Assembly: GCA_036504235.1 (NCBI GenBank)
Contig: DASXVN010000039.1
Span: 1-64,000 of the forward strand
From: Zipacnadum sp036504235
GTDB taxonomy: Bacteria; Armatimonadota; Zipacnadia; Zipacnadales; Zipacnadaceae
Direction of reading: 5' to 3'
Length of the DNA stretch: 64,000 bases
The notes under the pieces are model-generated. The model saw only the letters and a program-made list of their open reading frames with translations. It searched no databases and was not told the origin of the DNA. Shown in pieces: positions 51,008-59,606 of the stretch (the stretch's first letter is position 1; every line of letters begins with the position of its first letter). A program made the translations under genes and the position numbers.

Positions 51008-52927
51008 CTAGACCGGGGGTGCGGACTGGTCCGCTTTGCCTAGCTCGTCCAGCGCCTCGTAAACCAACTGCGGTTCGTCAAAGCCCTGGACGTCAAAAAG
51101 ACCCAGGCATTGAGCCCGGATGTAGTCTTTTGCCAGTTCATATGTCTGCGCGTCTATCATTATGTCTGCTTTTGTAGTTTTCGTCAACTCTGTAAGCCGC
51201 GAGGCCAGATTGACCTGGGACCCGATGACCGTGTACTGCATGCGCTCGGGGGATCCGATGTCGCCGAGAATCTCCTGGCCGGTGGCAATGCCGATGCCCG
51301 CTTTAAGGTCTGGCATCCCCGCGTAAGCCCATTCGCTGCGGTTTGTTTTGATGCGTCTCTGCATCTCGACCGCGCAATGAACCGCCAAGACGGCGTGCTG
51401 ATCGTCGCCTTCCGGCGACAGAAAATAGGCCATCAGCCCGTCGCCAATGTACTTATCCAGCGTGCCCCCGTACTCGGTCAGCGTCTCGTACATTAGCGTG
51501 AAGTAGCGGTTGAGCAGCGCCACGACGTCCTCGGGCGGTAGGTGGGCGCTGCTGCCGGTGAAGTCGCGCAGGTCGGAAAAGAGCACGGTCACCGGTAGGC
51601 GTACGCCCTGCCCCTCTCCCCCCTCCTGGCGGGCCAGACGCTCCACGACCTCCGTCGGCACGTACTTGCCCAGGGTTCGGTAGGCGGCGCCGGTGACGCG
51701 CTCCTGCGTGACGAGGGCATAGACCAGCACGCCCACCAGGGTGAGCGCCAGGCTGAGACTGGGTGCCAGCAGAGGCATGATGATCCCCCGCTGTCCGAAG
51801 GCGGCGAGGCAGGCGTAGTCGTACCCGGCCAGCAGGGCAACCGTAAGCAGCACCGCTCCAAACGTCGGCAAGAGAACGAATGCCAACCCGGTTAGCAGCG
51901 CCGCCCCGGCGATCAGCACCAGACCCAACTGCGGCGGCGTCTCATAGAGAAACTGCCGGTGCAACATGCTGTCCAGGAGATTGGCCTGGGTCTCCACTCC
52001 GTCGAAGACGGCGCCGAAAGGCGAAGGGCGCAGGTCGTGAAGCCCCTGAGCCGTCGCGGCAACCAGCACGATCTTGCCCCGCACGGTCTCCGGAATCGCA
52101 GGGCCCGCTAGTAGGTCGGCGACCTCCACCAGGTGGTAGGTCTTCGCCGGTCCGCGATAGTTGATGACCAGCCGCCCGTTGGGGTCCAGGGGCGCGAGCA
52201 ACTCGCCGCGGCGGTACACGCCGGCGCCAGGCACGATCGCCGCCACTTCCCCGGAGGACTCTCGCCCCAGAACGGTGCGTAGCGCCAGGCTCGGGTAGGG
52301 GGTCTCCCCCACCTCCGCTACCGGGTAGGCGTAGCGGTAGACGCCGTCGCCGGCGGGAATCACATTGGCGCAGCCCACGCCCGCGGCAGCCTGCGCCAGC
52401 TCGGGGATCGGCTCCAGCATCGCCTTCCAGGAGCCCAGATGCCCGGGCCCCGAGCCGGCGCGCAGGTCGAAGGACGGCGTTGGAGTCTGCTTCCCCGCGG
52501 CTGCATCGGGCCCGGCCGGGGCGTCGCCTGCGGCCGTGGCGAGATAGACGTTGCCGGCCTCGCGCACGGCCTGGGCGAATTCCGCATCGCCGCCGCTGGG
52601 ATCGCGGTCCGGGAAGAGAATGTCGAAAATGATGACCTGGGCGCCCCCCGCGCGCAGACGCCGGATGAGATCCGCCCAGCGGCTACGCGGCCAGGGCCAG
52701 CGCCCCAGTCGCTGTAGGCTAGCGTCACCCACCCCGGCGATGACGATCCGCGGATCCGGCGCGGGCGCCGGGCGCTGGGCGAAGCGCCAGTCTACGGTGC
52801 GGTATTCCAGGCGATCCAGCGCATTCTGCCCCGGCGCCACGTAGACGACGCCGACCAGAGTGGCGGCGGCCAGAGCGATGATAAGTAGATGTCGAGGGCG
52901 GGGGCCCTGGGCCCGAGGCCTGGCCAT
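51008..52927 (-). CDS. CHASE2-domain adenylate/guanylate cyclase
   Basis: A 639-residue receptor cyclase. The ATG at 52927 has GGAGG six bases upstream and gives one N-terminal membrane helix (HLLIIALAAATLVGVVYVA); the longer in-frame start has no support. An extracytoplasmic CHASE2 domain (about residues 35-330) contains VDWRFAQRP, IVIAGVGDASLQRLGRWPWP and FDILFPDRDP. Three further helices follow, then a class III cyclase domain (about 440-620) with VTVLFSDLRDFTG and YIGDGLMAYF, whose two Asp residues bind metal. It should be active. It lies 124 bases from the divergent FecR gene. Confidence 0.92.
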   Translation of the reverse strand: MARPRAQGPRPRHLLIIALAAATLVGVVYVAPGQNALDRLEYRTVDWRFAQRPAPAPDPRIVIAGVGDASLQRLGRWPWPRSRWADLIRRLRAGGAQVIIFDILFPDRDPSGGDAEFAQAVREAGNVYLATAAGDAPAGPDAAAGKQTPTPSFDLRAGSGPGHLGSWKAMLEPIPELAQAAAGVGCANVIPAGDGVYRYAYPVAEVGETPYPSLALRTVLGRESSGEVAAIVPGAGVYRRGELLAPLDPNGRLVINYRGPAKTYHLVEVADLLAGPAIPETVRGKIVLVAATAQGLHDLRPSPFGAVFDGVETQANLLDSMLHRQFLYETPPQLGLVLIAGAALLTGLAFVLLPTFGAVLLTVALLAGYDYACLAAFGQRGIIMPLLAPSLSLALTLVGVLVYALVTQERVTGAAYRTLGKYVPTEVVERLARQEGGEGQGVRLPVTVLFSDLRDFTGSSAHLPPEDVVALLNRYFTLMYETLTEYGGTLDKYIGDGLMAYFLSPEGDDQHAVLAVHCAVEMQRRIKTNRSEWAYAGMPDLKAGIGIATGQEILGDIGSPERMQYTVIGSQVNLASRLTELTKTTKADIMIDAQTYELAKDYIRAQCLGLFDVQGFDEPQLVYEALDELGKADQSAPPV

Positions 52928-53051
52928 GTCTGCCTCCGGGGAGGTGGGTCGACTGTTTAGAGGGAAGGCGCACAGGGTAGATTTTACGTAGGACGCGCGA
53001 AATCCTGCTTGCGTCAGGGCGACGGTGTGAACGCCGCCCCGGAGGTATCCT

Positions 53052-53945
53052 ATGCGTCGTGTTGTCTTTCTGCTGCTTGCCCTCTTCCTTGTTGGGGTAG
53101 TTCTGGCGGTGGCCACCGGCCAGTTCCTGGTTGTGGCCCAGCGGATTGCCCACGCCAGCCAGGTCACCGGCACGGTCATGGCCTGGCGGCCCGGCCAGAC
53201 TGCCTATTCCCCCCTGAGCGAGGCGACCAACGTCTTGGCCGGCAGCACCGTGCTCACCGGTCCGGCCTCCGGCGTGACGCTTAACTGGGTGGATGGCTCG
53301 CGTCTGCGGGTCGGCGCCAACTCCGAGATGACGGTGCTCAAGTGTCAGGTGAACCGCGACAAGAGCCAGGTGAGTCTCTTCCGGCTCAAGGCCGGCCAGG
53401 TGCTGGTGCGCGTGCGCCGGTTGCTGGCCGGTGAATCCAAGTTCGAGATCGAGACCCCCACCGCCACCGCCGGCGTACGCGGCACGATCTTCAGCGTCAA
53501 AGTGGAGGCCTCCGGGCAAACCCAGGTGAACGTGCTCGAAGGCCAGGTGGACCTGCGCAATGCGACCAGTGAGGTGCAGGTGCGGCCCGGCGGTCAGGGT
53601 CGCGTGCAGGGCGCCGGAACTGCCGCCGAGTTGGCCAAGCAACCGCCATTGGAACAGGCCGCCTGGGCGAGAGACCAGAGCCTGTTCGGACCCTATCTGG
53701 AACTAATCTCCCCCCGCGCCGGGGGCAGCGTGGGGGCCGGAACAGTGATGGTGCGCGGCAAGACCGAGCCGGGCGCGACGGTCACGGTCAACGGGCAGAG
53801 TGCGAAGGTGAACGATAGCAACTGGTTCAACTTCCCGCTGTCCCTCCAGCCGGGCGCTACCCGGGTGCAGGTGACGGTGGTCGCGACTGACGAGCGGGAC
53901 TACACGACCACCGTCGAGCGCGAGGTGACCGTGGGCGCCAGCTAG
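53052..53945 (+). CDS. Secreted FecR-domain protein
   Basis: A 297-residue protein with GGAGGT before the ATG and an N-terminal signal or anchor (about residues 1-32). The FecR domain fills ~35-185: VTGTVMAWRPGQ, GSTVLTGPASGVTL, RLRVGANSEMTVLK, and FEIETPTATAGVRGTIFSV, the most diagnostic segment, then VNVLEGQVDLR. The C-terminal ~75 residues look like an Ig-like domain (GGSVGAGTVMVRGKTEPGAT). It is not part of a FecR/FecI iron system, since no TonB receptor or adjacent sigma factor is present. It is divergent from the CHASE2 cyclase. Confidence 0.85.
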   Translation: MRRVVFLLLALFLVGVVLAVATGQFLVVAQRIAHASQVTGTVMAWRPGQTAYSPLSEATNVLAGSTVLTGPASGVTLNWVDGSRLRVGANSEMTVLKCQVNRDKSQVSLFRLKAGQVLVRVRRLLAGESKFEIETPTATAGVRGTIFSVKVEASGQTQVNVLEGQVDLRNATSEVQVRPGGQGRVQGAGTAAELAKQPPLEQAAWARDQSLFGPYLELISPRAGGSVGAGTVMVRGKTEPGATVTVNGQSAKVNDSNWFNFPLSLQPGATRVQVTVVATDERDYTTTVEREVTVGAS

Positions 53946-53978
53946 CTGCAGTTCGCCCCACAGGAAGCAGACAAGCAA

Positions 53979-54004
53979 ACAGCCGAGGCTCAGGCCTCGG
54001 CTGT
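53979..54004. terminator. Bidirectional terminator
   Basis: An 11-bp stem (53979-53989 with 53994-54004) lies between the convergent FecR gene and lpxD, with a TTT tail on both strands. Its centre is the GAGGCTCAGGCCTC core shared with 9822-9841. Confidence 0.8.
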
Positions 54005-54025
54005 TTCGTCTTCGGTGGTTGGCCG

Positions 54026-55063
54026 CTACTCGTCGCGCGGCTCGAGCTTCTCCAGCCGACGCTCCAACTCGCGGACCCGGCGCAGGAGATCCGGCGCCTT
54101 TTGCTGCGCCGCCAGCACGCGGTAAGCCGACTGGTGCGGGCGGGCCGGGATGCCCGAGTACGCGCCCGGTTCAGTGATATCGCCGATGACCGCGGCGCCG
54201 CCGCCGACGATCACCGAGTCGCAGATGGTGACGTGGTCGCTGACGCCGACCTGGCCGGCCAGCACTACATTGTTGCCGACGACCACGCTGCCGGAGACGC
54301 CGACCTGGCCGCAGAGCAGGCAGTTCTCGCCGATCACGGCGTTGTGGGCGATGTGCACGGAGTCGTCGATCTTGCTGCCGCGCCCGATGCGGGTCACGGC
54401 GACCGTGGCGCGGTCGATGGTGACGTTCGCGCCGATCTCCACGTCGTCCTCAATAACGACGGTGCCGATCTGCGGAATCTTCTGGTGGCCCTGCGAGGTC
54501 TGCAGGTAGCCGAATCCGTCACTGCCGACCGCAGTACCGGCGTGGACGATGACGCGATCCCCGAGCGAAATGCGGTCCCCGAGGTAGACGTGCGGGTAGA
54601 CCTCCGAGCCGGCGCCGATGGTCACCTCGTTGCCGACGTACGCCAGCGGATGGATAATGGCGTCGTCGCCCACTACGGTGTTGTCGCCGATGAAGGCTCC
54701 GGCGCCGATGGCAACGCGCTGGCCCAGCTTCACGCCGCGCCCGACGTGGGCGCTCGGCGCCACGCCGATGGGTAGGCGCCGCTCGGGGGCGAATAGCTCG
54801 AGGAGCTTGCTGAAGGCCAGGCGCGGGTCCTCGGTTATGATGTGCGGCTTGGCAGTGGTGCGCACACCGGGAGCGACGATGAGCGCAGAGGCCCGGCTCT
54901 GCTCGCCCTTGTTGAGCACATCGGGGCCCGTCACATAGGTGATCTGCCCGGCTTCGGCGTGTTCCAGGCTGCCGACACCGGTGATGGTGACGCCGGCGTC
55001 ACCCACCAGTTCGCCTTCAATCATCTCGGCCAGTTGTCCCAGGGGGTAGGCTGCAGTTCTCAT
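54026..55063 (-). CDS. lpxD: UDP-3-O-acylglucosamine N-acyltransferase
   Basis: A 345-residue left-handed beta-helix acyltransferase adding the N-linked acyl chain in lipid A synthesis. After the uridine-binding N-domain (ITGVGSLEHAEAGQITYV), hexapeptide repeats run through IGAGAFIGDNTVVGDDAIIHP, GSEVYPHVYLGD and the catalytic-His region HIAHNAVIGENCLLCGQVGVSG. A helical C-terminus follows. It is the last gene of the minus-strand envelope block. The start has no strong ribosome site, only GGGAGAAAA. Confidence 0.95.
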   Translation of the reverse strand: MRTAAYPLGQLAEMIEGELVGDAGVTITGVGSLEHAEAGQITYVTGPDVLNKGEQSRASALIVAPGVRTTAKPHIITEDPRLAFSKLLELFAPERRLPIGVAPSAHVGRGVKLGQRVAIGAGAFIGDNTVVGDDAIIHPLAYVGNEVTIGAGSEVYPHVYLGDRISLGDRVIVHAGTAVGSDGFGYLQTSQGHQKIPQIGTVVIEDDVEIGANVTIDRATVAVTRIGRGSKIDDSVHIAHNAVIGENCLLCGQVGVSGSVVVGNNVVLAGQVGVSDHVTICDSVIVGGGAAVIGDITEPGAYSGIPARPHQSAYRVLAAQQKAPDLLRRVRELERRLEKLEPRDE

Positions 55064-55098
55064 GGGTGGTGTGATTTTCTCCCTTTAGAAACAGGCAC

Positions 55099-56259
55099 TC
55101 AGCGATTCTGCGACCACATCTGCTGCAGATTAGTGCGTACTTGGTCCGTCAAATCCGGGCCTGTCGGTTCCCCGGAGGGAACCAGTGTGAGCCTCAGGTT
55201 CTGCTCGAAGGCGACCCGCAGGGCCGCCAGACGTACGTCGGCGAGCAAGGAGCGGAGCAACTGAGCCTGGCTGTCGCGCAGCCGCTGTAGCTCCTGGCGG
55301 CGGGCTTGATCCACCGCCGCGAGAGTGGCCGCGCGAGCCGCGGACGACTGCTCCAGACTGCCCGGTAGCGGCGCGACGCCTCGCAACGGCGCCGGTCGAG
55401 CTTCAGGGCCGAGACTTGAGGCCAGGCCCCGTAGCTTCTGCTGCATTTCTTGCCGCGAGGTAGTCAGCGCCGGGAGCCGATTGGTCTGGCGCGTCGCTGC
55501 CTCCGCTTTGACCTCGGCGTCAATGGCGGCGCGAGCAGCCACTGCGTCCGCGTTGAGCTTCTCCTGAGCCAGGGCAATCTTGGCGTCGGAGGCGGTCTGT
55601 TCCTGGGCGAGTTGCTTGTTGATCTCGTCCCAGATCGCCTGCCGCTCCTGCTCAGCGCGCTGCTGGGCCTCCGCAGCCGGGACCGTGAGGTCGCCGCCGG
55701 CGTTGGCCAGATCAGCGAGACGGTCACGGACCAGCCTCTCCCGCACCGCGGCGAGCCGACGGCTCTCCGTCGCCTGCAGAGCCTCCAACTGGCGAGCATC
55801 GTCCAGGTCCAGGAGCCGGTAGCGCCAGCGGCGCGAGGCCTCCAAGTCCGCAGGCAACACCCCCGGCTGGTAAGCGGGCGGCAGCGTCAGCCCGGCTTCC
55901 CAATCCGCCAGGTCTGCCTGCAACGAGGCTCGCGGGTAGGCGCCTAGCTCAGGGCCGGATAGCACCGGAATCTGCCAGCCCATCATGGGCGGGAACGGGC
56001 CGGGCCGGGCGGCCTGCTCCCGGGCGATCTGCTCGGTGAGCCGCTGGTAGGCGGGATACAGCGGATGGGTCGGAATCAGTTGTGCCAGGTACACATGTCC
56101 TTCTTTTGGTTTGGACAGGCCCGGGGGAGTGTTCGTTGCAACTTTCTGCGCAGGGCACCCGCACAGGCATAGGCAGAACGCCAGCAGAAGAAATGCTGGC
56201 GCTACGCCGAGAACTACAGTTGAGTGAGTCCGGTTGGCTTGCCGGGGTGCGGGTGGCAC
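55099..56259 (-). CDS. Coiled-coil lipoprotein, unknown
   Basis: A 386-residue protein from a GTG at 56259, with AGGGGGGAT upstream. The signal peptide ends in a lipobox (CLCLCGC, about residues 29-35), so a lipid-anchored protein is expected. The rest is strongly helical and Ala/Glu/Arg/Gln-rich, with coiled-coil-like stretches (RAEQERQAIWDEINKQLAQE, and ELQRLRDSQAQLLRSLL). No family is recognised. Lying between ompH and lpxD, it is plausibly part of outer-membrane assembly. Confidence 0.65.
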   Translation of the reverse strand: MPPAPRQANRTHSTVVLGVAPAFLLLAFCLCLCGCPAQKVATNTPPGLSKPKEGHVYLAQLIPTHPLYPAYQRLTEQIAREQAARPGPFPPMMGWQIPVLSGPELGAYPRASLQADLADWEAGLTLPPAYQPGVLPADLEASRRWRYRLLDLDDARQLEALQATESRRLAAVRERLVRDRLADLANAGGDLTVPAAEAQQRAEQERQAIWDEINKQLAQEQTASDAKIALAQEKLNADAVAARAAIDAEVKAEAATRQTNRLPALTTSRQEMQQKLRGLASSLGPEARPAPLRGVAPLPGSLEQSSAARAATLAAVDQARRQELQRLRDSQAQLLRSLLADVRLAALRVAFEQNLRLTLVPSGEPTGPDLTDQVRTNLQQMWSQNR

Positions 56260-56299
56260 GAGATCCCCCCTTAGGCCGAAGACGGCCTGGGCCGGCGGA

Positions 56300-56929
56300 C
56301 TACTTGGCTTCGTTGAGTTTGGCGATAACCTTGTCGGTGATGTCCGTGCCGCCGACCAGGACTACGCTGGAGTCCAGGACCATCAGGTAGCCGTCGGACT
56401 TGGCCAACGCGGCGGCGACGTCCACGACCTTCTTGTAGAAGCCGTCACGATTCTGGGTGACCTGCTGTTGGTAGTCGGTCTTCAGACTAGCCAGTTGCTC
56501 ATCCAGGCGAGCCTTGCTGGTCGCGTACAGGTCGCTGAGGCTCTTGTAGGCCTCGTCTTCCTGAGCCGTACGGTTGGCTTTGGCGTGCAGATCGTCGAAT
56601 TGCTTCATCTTGTCGTTGGCCAGGTTGCGCAGTTCGGTGAGACGCTTAGCCTTGTCGTCCGGGAGCGGCTGCGGGGCGGCCAGGAGGGCGGCAACCTCGG
56701 CGAAGTTGTCAGCGGACAGCAGCATGTAGTCCTGAAGGCTGACCAGACGGCTGTACTGGGCGTTCTGCCACTCCATCAGCGACTGGCTCTTGGCTTGCAG
56801 CGCCGTGTACTTCTCCGAGACCAGGGCCATGTCGACGGTGGCGACCTTCAGGGGGGAATCGGCGGCCTGGCTGATCCCGGCGGCCAGGACCAGCAGTAAC
56901 GCCGCGGCTACGGTTACACGTCTGATCAT
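56300..56929 (-). CDS. OmpH/Skp-family periplasmic chaperone
   Basis: A 209-residue exported protein with a signal peptide (AALLLVLAAGISQAAD). Skp-like features are KVATVDMALVSEKY at the mature N-terminus, a long charged helical middle, and the closing DGYLMVLDSSVVLVGGTDITDKVIAKL, which forms the beta-rich body with the start. It should chaperone unfolded outer-membrane proteins and deliver them to Bam. It lies directly downstream of bamA, a common bacterial order. AAGGAG precedes the ATG. Confidence 0.88.
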   Translation of the reverse strand: MIRRVTVAAALLLVLAAGISQAADSPLKVATVDMALVSEKYTALQAKSQSLMEWQNAQYSRLVSLQDYMLLSADNFAEVAALLAAPQPLPDDKAKRLTELRNLANDKMKQFDDLHAKANRTAQEDEAYKSLSDLYATSKARLDEQLASLKTDYQQQVTQNRDGFYKKVVDVAAALAKSDGYLMVLDSSVVLVGGTDITDKVIAKLNEAK

Positions 56930-57002
56930 CTTGCTCGTCTTCTCCTTGTGAATACAGGCAGCGCGCGGGGCGCGCAGTGAGGGCTATCCTGGGCGATACT
57001 GA

Positions 57003-58883
57003 CTAGAAGATTTGGCCGAACCCGAAGTGGACCTCGGAGCCTTCGTTGCCCACGCCGTAGTCGATGCGGATGGGTCCGAGCGGGGTTTTAGCCCGCAAGC
57101 CGATGCCGGTACCCACGTGCAGGTTCAGCTTCTGGTCGTCGGCCGGGACATTGAAGCCGGGCACGACCGTGGGGAAGGTGCCGCCGAAGGCGTCGCCCAC
57201 GTCCACGAACGCGACCAGGCCGAGGCTCTCGCTCATCCGATAGCGGTACTCCAGGTTGCCCAGGACCATGCTCTCCCCCCGGAAACGGTCCTGCCGGTAG
57301 CCGCGTAGATTGGTCGCCCCGCCGATGCTGAAGGAATCGAACAGGGGCAGATCGCCGGAGCTGGCGCCGGTCATGAGCCGCAGGGCCAGGACGTCCTTCT
57401 TGCCGCGCATGGGCAGATAGAGGCGCTGCTCGGCCGAATAGAGCGTGTAGTTGTTGGCTCCGCCGAGAAAGCTGCCGGCCAGCTCAAAGGAAACGTCGCG
57501 GAAGGCGCCATGGTTGGGATCGGCTACTAGATCGCGGGTGTCCCAGGTGTACTCGACGGTCGTGCTGTTGACGCGGCCGCCGGGGTGCAGCGGGGCGCCG
57601 ACAATCAAGTCGCCGGGGCCATCGCCCGGTCCAGGCGGCGGCGCGTTGGGGTCGCTCGGCGTGCCGGAGCTTCCTCCCTGGTTGATCTGGGAGGGGTGAA
57701 CCGCCTGCGGACCTAGGCCGCCAATCGGACCCAAGTCGCGGGTGGCGTTCAGGAAGGAGCTGGTTACCTCTTCCGTGCGCAAGCCCAGACTCAGGCGCTG
57801 GGTCGGAGACATGGGGCGCGAGGCGCGCACGCTGGCGCCAATGCGCCGCTCCTGGAACTGATCCTCATTAGTGGCGATTCCCCCGCCGATGAAGCGCCGG
57901 CGCTGCTGAGTGTTGAACAGGCTGACGTCCAGGGTGGTGTTCTTCCGGTCCAGGAAAGGCTCAAAGAAGCTGACATTGTAGCTCGTGCGCCCGAATAGCT
58001 CGCCATCCACGGACACGCGCTCGGCGCGGCCCCGGAAGTTGGTCTCGGCTACCGACAGCATGAGTACGAATTTGTCCAGGTCACTATAGGCGGCGGCCAC
58101 GGAAGCCACGCCGGTGCGCTTTTCCTCTACCTGGATGACCACAATGACAGCGGTTGGGTCTACTTCGCCCGCGCGCAGGTCAGACTTGACGTTCTGGAAG
58201 ATACCCATGTTGAAGATGCGCTGGATATCCTTGGCGACCGTCTCCTGCCTGAAGAGCGAGCCGGGCTTGGTCTCGATGAGGCGGCGCACTACCCACTCTT
58301 TGGTCTTCTTGAGGCCCTCAATCTTGAAGCCCTCGATGCGCGCCTCGTCCACTACAATGGTCAGCACGCCGAATTTGTCGACACGCGCCTGGGCGACCCG
58401 GGCGATGTAGCCTTGCTTGGTGTAGTACTCCTCGATGCGCTGAACATCGCGGCGAATGATGTCCTGGTCCACGATGTGCCCCACCTTGCTGCGCATAGCT
58501 TCCTGGAGGGCCTTCTCGCCAACCACCGTGTTGCCCACGAAGACGATCTTCTCGATGCGCTGCTTCTCCACGACGGAGATGATGACTCGCACGCCGTCCT
58601 TGACCACCTCGCGGGAGATGGTGACGTCCTCGAAGTAGCCCATGCGCAGGATTGCGTTGCGAGCGTCGGCAACGGCCTTGTCGGTGAGGGGGTCACCGAT
58701 CTTCAGGATGTCCTTGACCGAGTCCAAAATCGCATCGCGGGAGATGTATTCGTTCTTCTCCACGTCTACCGAGGCGATGAGGGGAGCAGTCTGCGCCTGG
58801 ACGGGGCGGGGGGAAATCCCTACCAACACCGCGCCCATCAGGGTGAGTGCCGCGATCATCAGTTGCTTCCGGGGTAGATGCAT
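57003..58883 (-). CDS. bamA: Outer-membrane protein assembly factor
   Basis: A 626-residue Omp85 protein that inserts beta-barrel proteins. A signal peptide is followed by about three POTRA domains (roughly 33-105, 106-180 and 181-255; IEKIVFVGNTVVGEKALQ marks one), then a 16-strand barrel. The lid-loop motif appears as NLRGYRQDRF and the C-terminus ends in VHFGFGQIF with a terminal Phe. Fewer POTRAs than the five of E. coli is usual outside Proteobacteria. AGGAG precedes the ATG. Confidence 0.95.
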   Translation of the reverse strand: MHLPRKQLMIAALTLMGAVLVGISPRPVQAQTAPLIASVDVEKNEYISRDAILDSVKDILKIGDPLTDKAVADARNAILRMGYFEDVTISREVVKDGVRVIISVVEKQRIEKIVFVGNTVVGEKALQEAMRSKVGHIVDQDIIRRDVQRIEEYYTKQGYIARVAQARVDKFGVLTIVVDEARIEGFKIEGLKKTKEWVVRRLIETKPGSLFRQETVAKDIQRIFNMGIFQNVKSDLRAGEVDPTAVIVVIQVEEKRTGVASVAAAYSDLDKFVLMLSVAETNFRGRAERVSVDGELFGRTSYNVSFFEPFLDRKNTTLDVSLFNTQQRRRFIGGGIATNEDQFQERRIGASVRASRPMSPTQRLSLGLRTEEVTSSFLNATRDLGPIGGLGPQAVHPSQINQGGSSGTPSDPNAPPPGPGDGPGDLIVGAPLHPGGRVNSTTVEYTWDTRDLVADPNHGAFRDVSFELAGSFLGGANNYTLYSAEQRLYLPMRGKKDVLALRLMTGASSGDLPLFDSFSIGGATNLRGYRQDRFRGESMVLGNLEYRYRMSESLGLVAFVDVGDAFGGTFPTVVPGFNVPADDQKLNLHVGTGIGLRAKTPLGPIRIDYGVGNEGSEVHFGFGQIF

Positions 58884-58960
58884 TACCGTGTTTTCTCCTG
58901 TGACGCAAGGCGGTGTGATAGAAAAGCGACTCGGCCCGCCAGCGGGGCTAACGGTGCCGG

Positions 58961-59488
58961 TTACAGCTCTACATAGCGGGCCAGACGGCGGCGCAACATG
59001 CCCCGGGCCCGAAATAGACGCGACTTGATCGTGGGCACGGAATAGCCCAGGACCTCGGCGACATCCTCATAGCTCAACTGCTCATATTCGCGCAAGATGA
59101 CAACTTCGCGGTACTTGGCAGGCAGTTGGAGCACCGCTTGGGCTACCACTTCGCCCAACTCCGAGTTCTCCACCTGCCGCTCCGGGAGGCTGTCGGCGTC
59201 CTCCGGGGAGGCCAGCCACGCCTCTTCCCCATCATCGCCGGGCAGGAGGAGCTCCGCGCGGCGACGCGTCAACTGCTCCAGGCGGTTCTTGGTCAGGTTC
59301 ACCGCGATGCGGTACAGCCAGGTATACACGTGGCTGTCGCCGCGAAATCCGTCGCGTGCCCGGTAGGCGTTAACGAAGGTATCCTGGGTGAGGTCCTCGG
59401 CCTCCTGGCAGTCACCCACCAAGCGCCAGATCACGCCATAGATACGCTCGTAATTCTGGGAAACCAATCGTTCGAAATCGTCATGCAC
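58961..59488 (-). CDS. ECF-type RNA polymerase sigma factor
   Basis: A 175-residue sigma-70 family factor with only regions 2 and 4. Region 2 has LVGDCQEAEDLTQDTFVNAY (core binding), and region 4 has LPAKYREVVILREYEQLSYED with the helix-turn-helix VAEVLGYSVPTIKSRLFRAR. The start is a GTG at 59488; no ribosome site is obvious. No anti-sigma factor is adjacent. It is inserted between tamB and bamA and so may regulate, or be regulated with, outer-membrane assembly genes. Confidence 0.92.
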   Translation of the reverse strand: MHDDFERLVSQNYERIYGVIWRLVGDCQEAEDLTQDTFVNAYRARDGFRGDSHVYTWLYRIAVNLTKNRLEQLTRRRAELLLPGDDGEEAWLASPEDADSLPERQVENSELGEVVAQAVLQLPAKYREVVILREYEQLSYEDVAEVLGYSVPTIKSRLFRARGMLRRRLARYVEL

Positions 59489-59544
59489 AACGCGCGCGCC
59501 TAAGTCAGGATAGCCAAGAGGGCTGATAGTCTGAATACCGGCGC

Positions 59545-59553
59545 ATTATACCA
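59545..59553 (-). promoter_or_regulatory. Extended -10 promoter for the sigma-factor/bamA block
   Basis: TGGTATAAT on the minus strand, about 57 bases ahead of the ECF sigma start. It matches the promoter-like sequence before rlmN. The -35 region is not recognisable. Confidence 0.65.
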
Positions 59554-59561
59554 TAAGCCCG

Positions 59562-59591
59562 GCCCGCAAGGCCACCAGGCGGCTTGCGGGC
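59562..59591 (-). terminator. Possible weak terminator after tamB
   Basis: Nine-bp arms GCCCGCAAG (59562-59570) and CTTGCGGGC (59583-59591) lie between tamB and the sigma-factor promoter. No U-tract follows, so partial read-through is likely. Confidence 0.4.
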
Positions 59592-59606
59592 GGCGGGCGC
59601 GACCAT

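Noticed and set aside
51008..53179. Extended start for the CHASE2 cyclase
   Set aside because: The first 84 residues overlap the divergent FecR gene region and lack protein character; the ATG at 52927 has an ideal ribosome site and membrane helix.
53052..53945. FecR-type anti-sigma system with the ECF factor at 58961
   Set aside because: They are 5 kb apart and in different transcription units, no TonB receptor is present, and the protein is secreted with a peripheral FecR domain rather than a cytoplasmic anti-sigma N-terminus.
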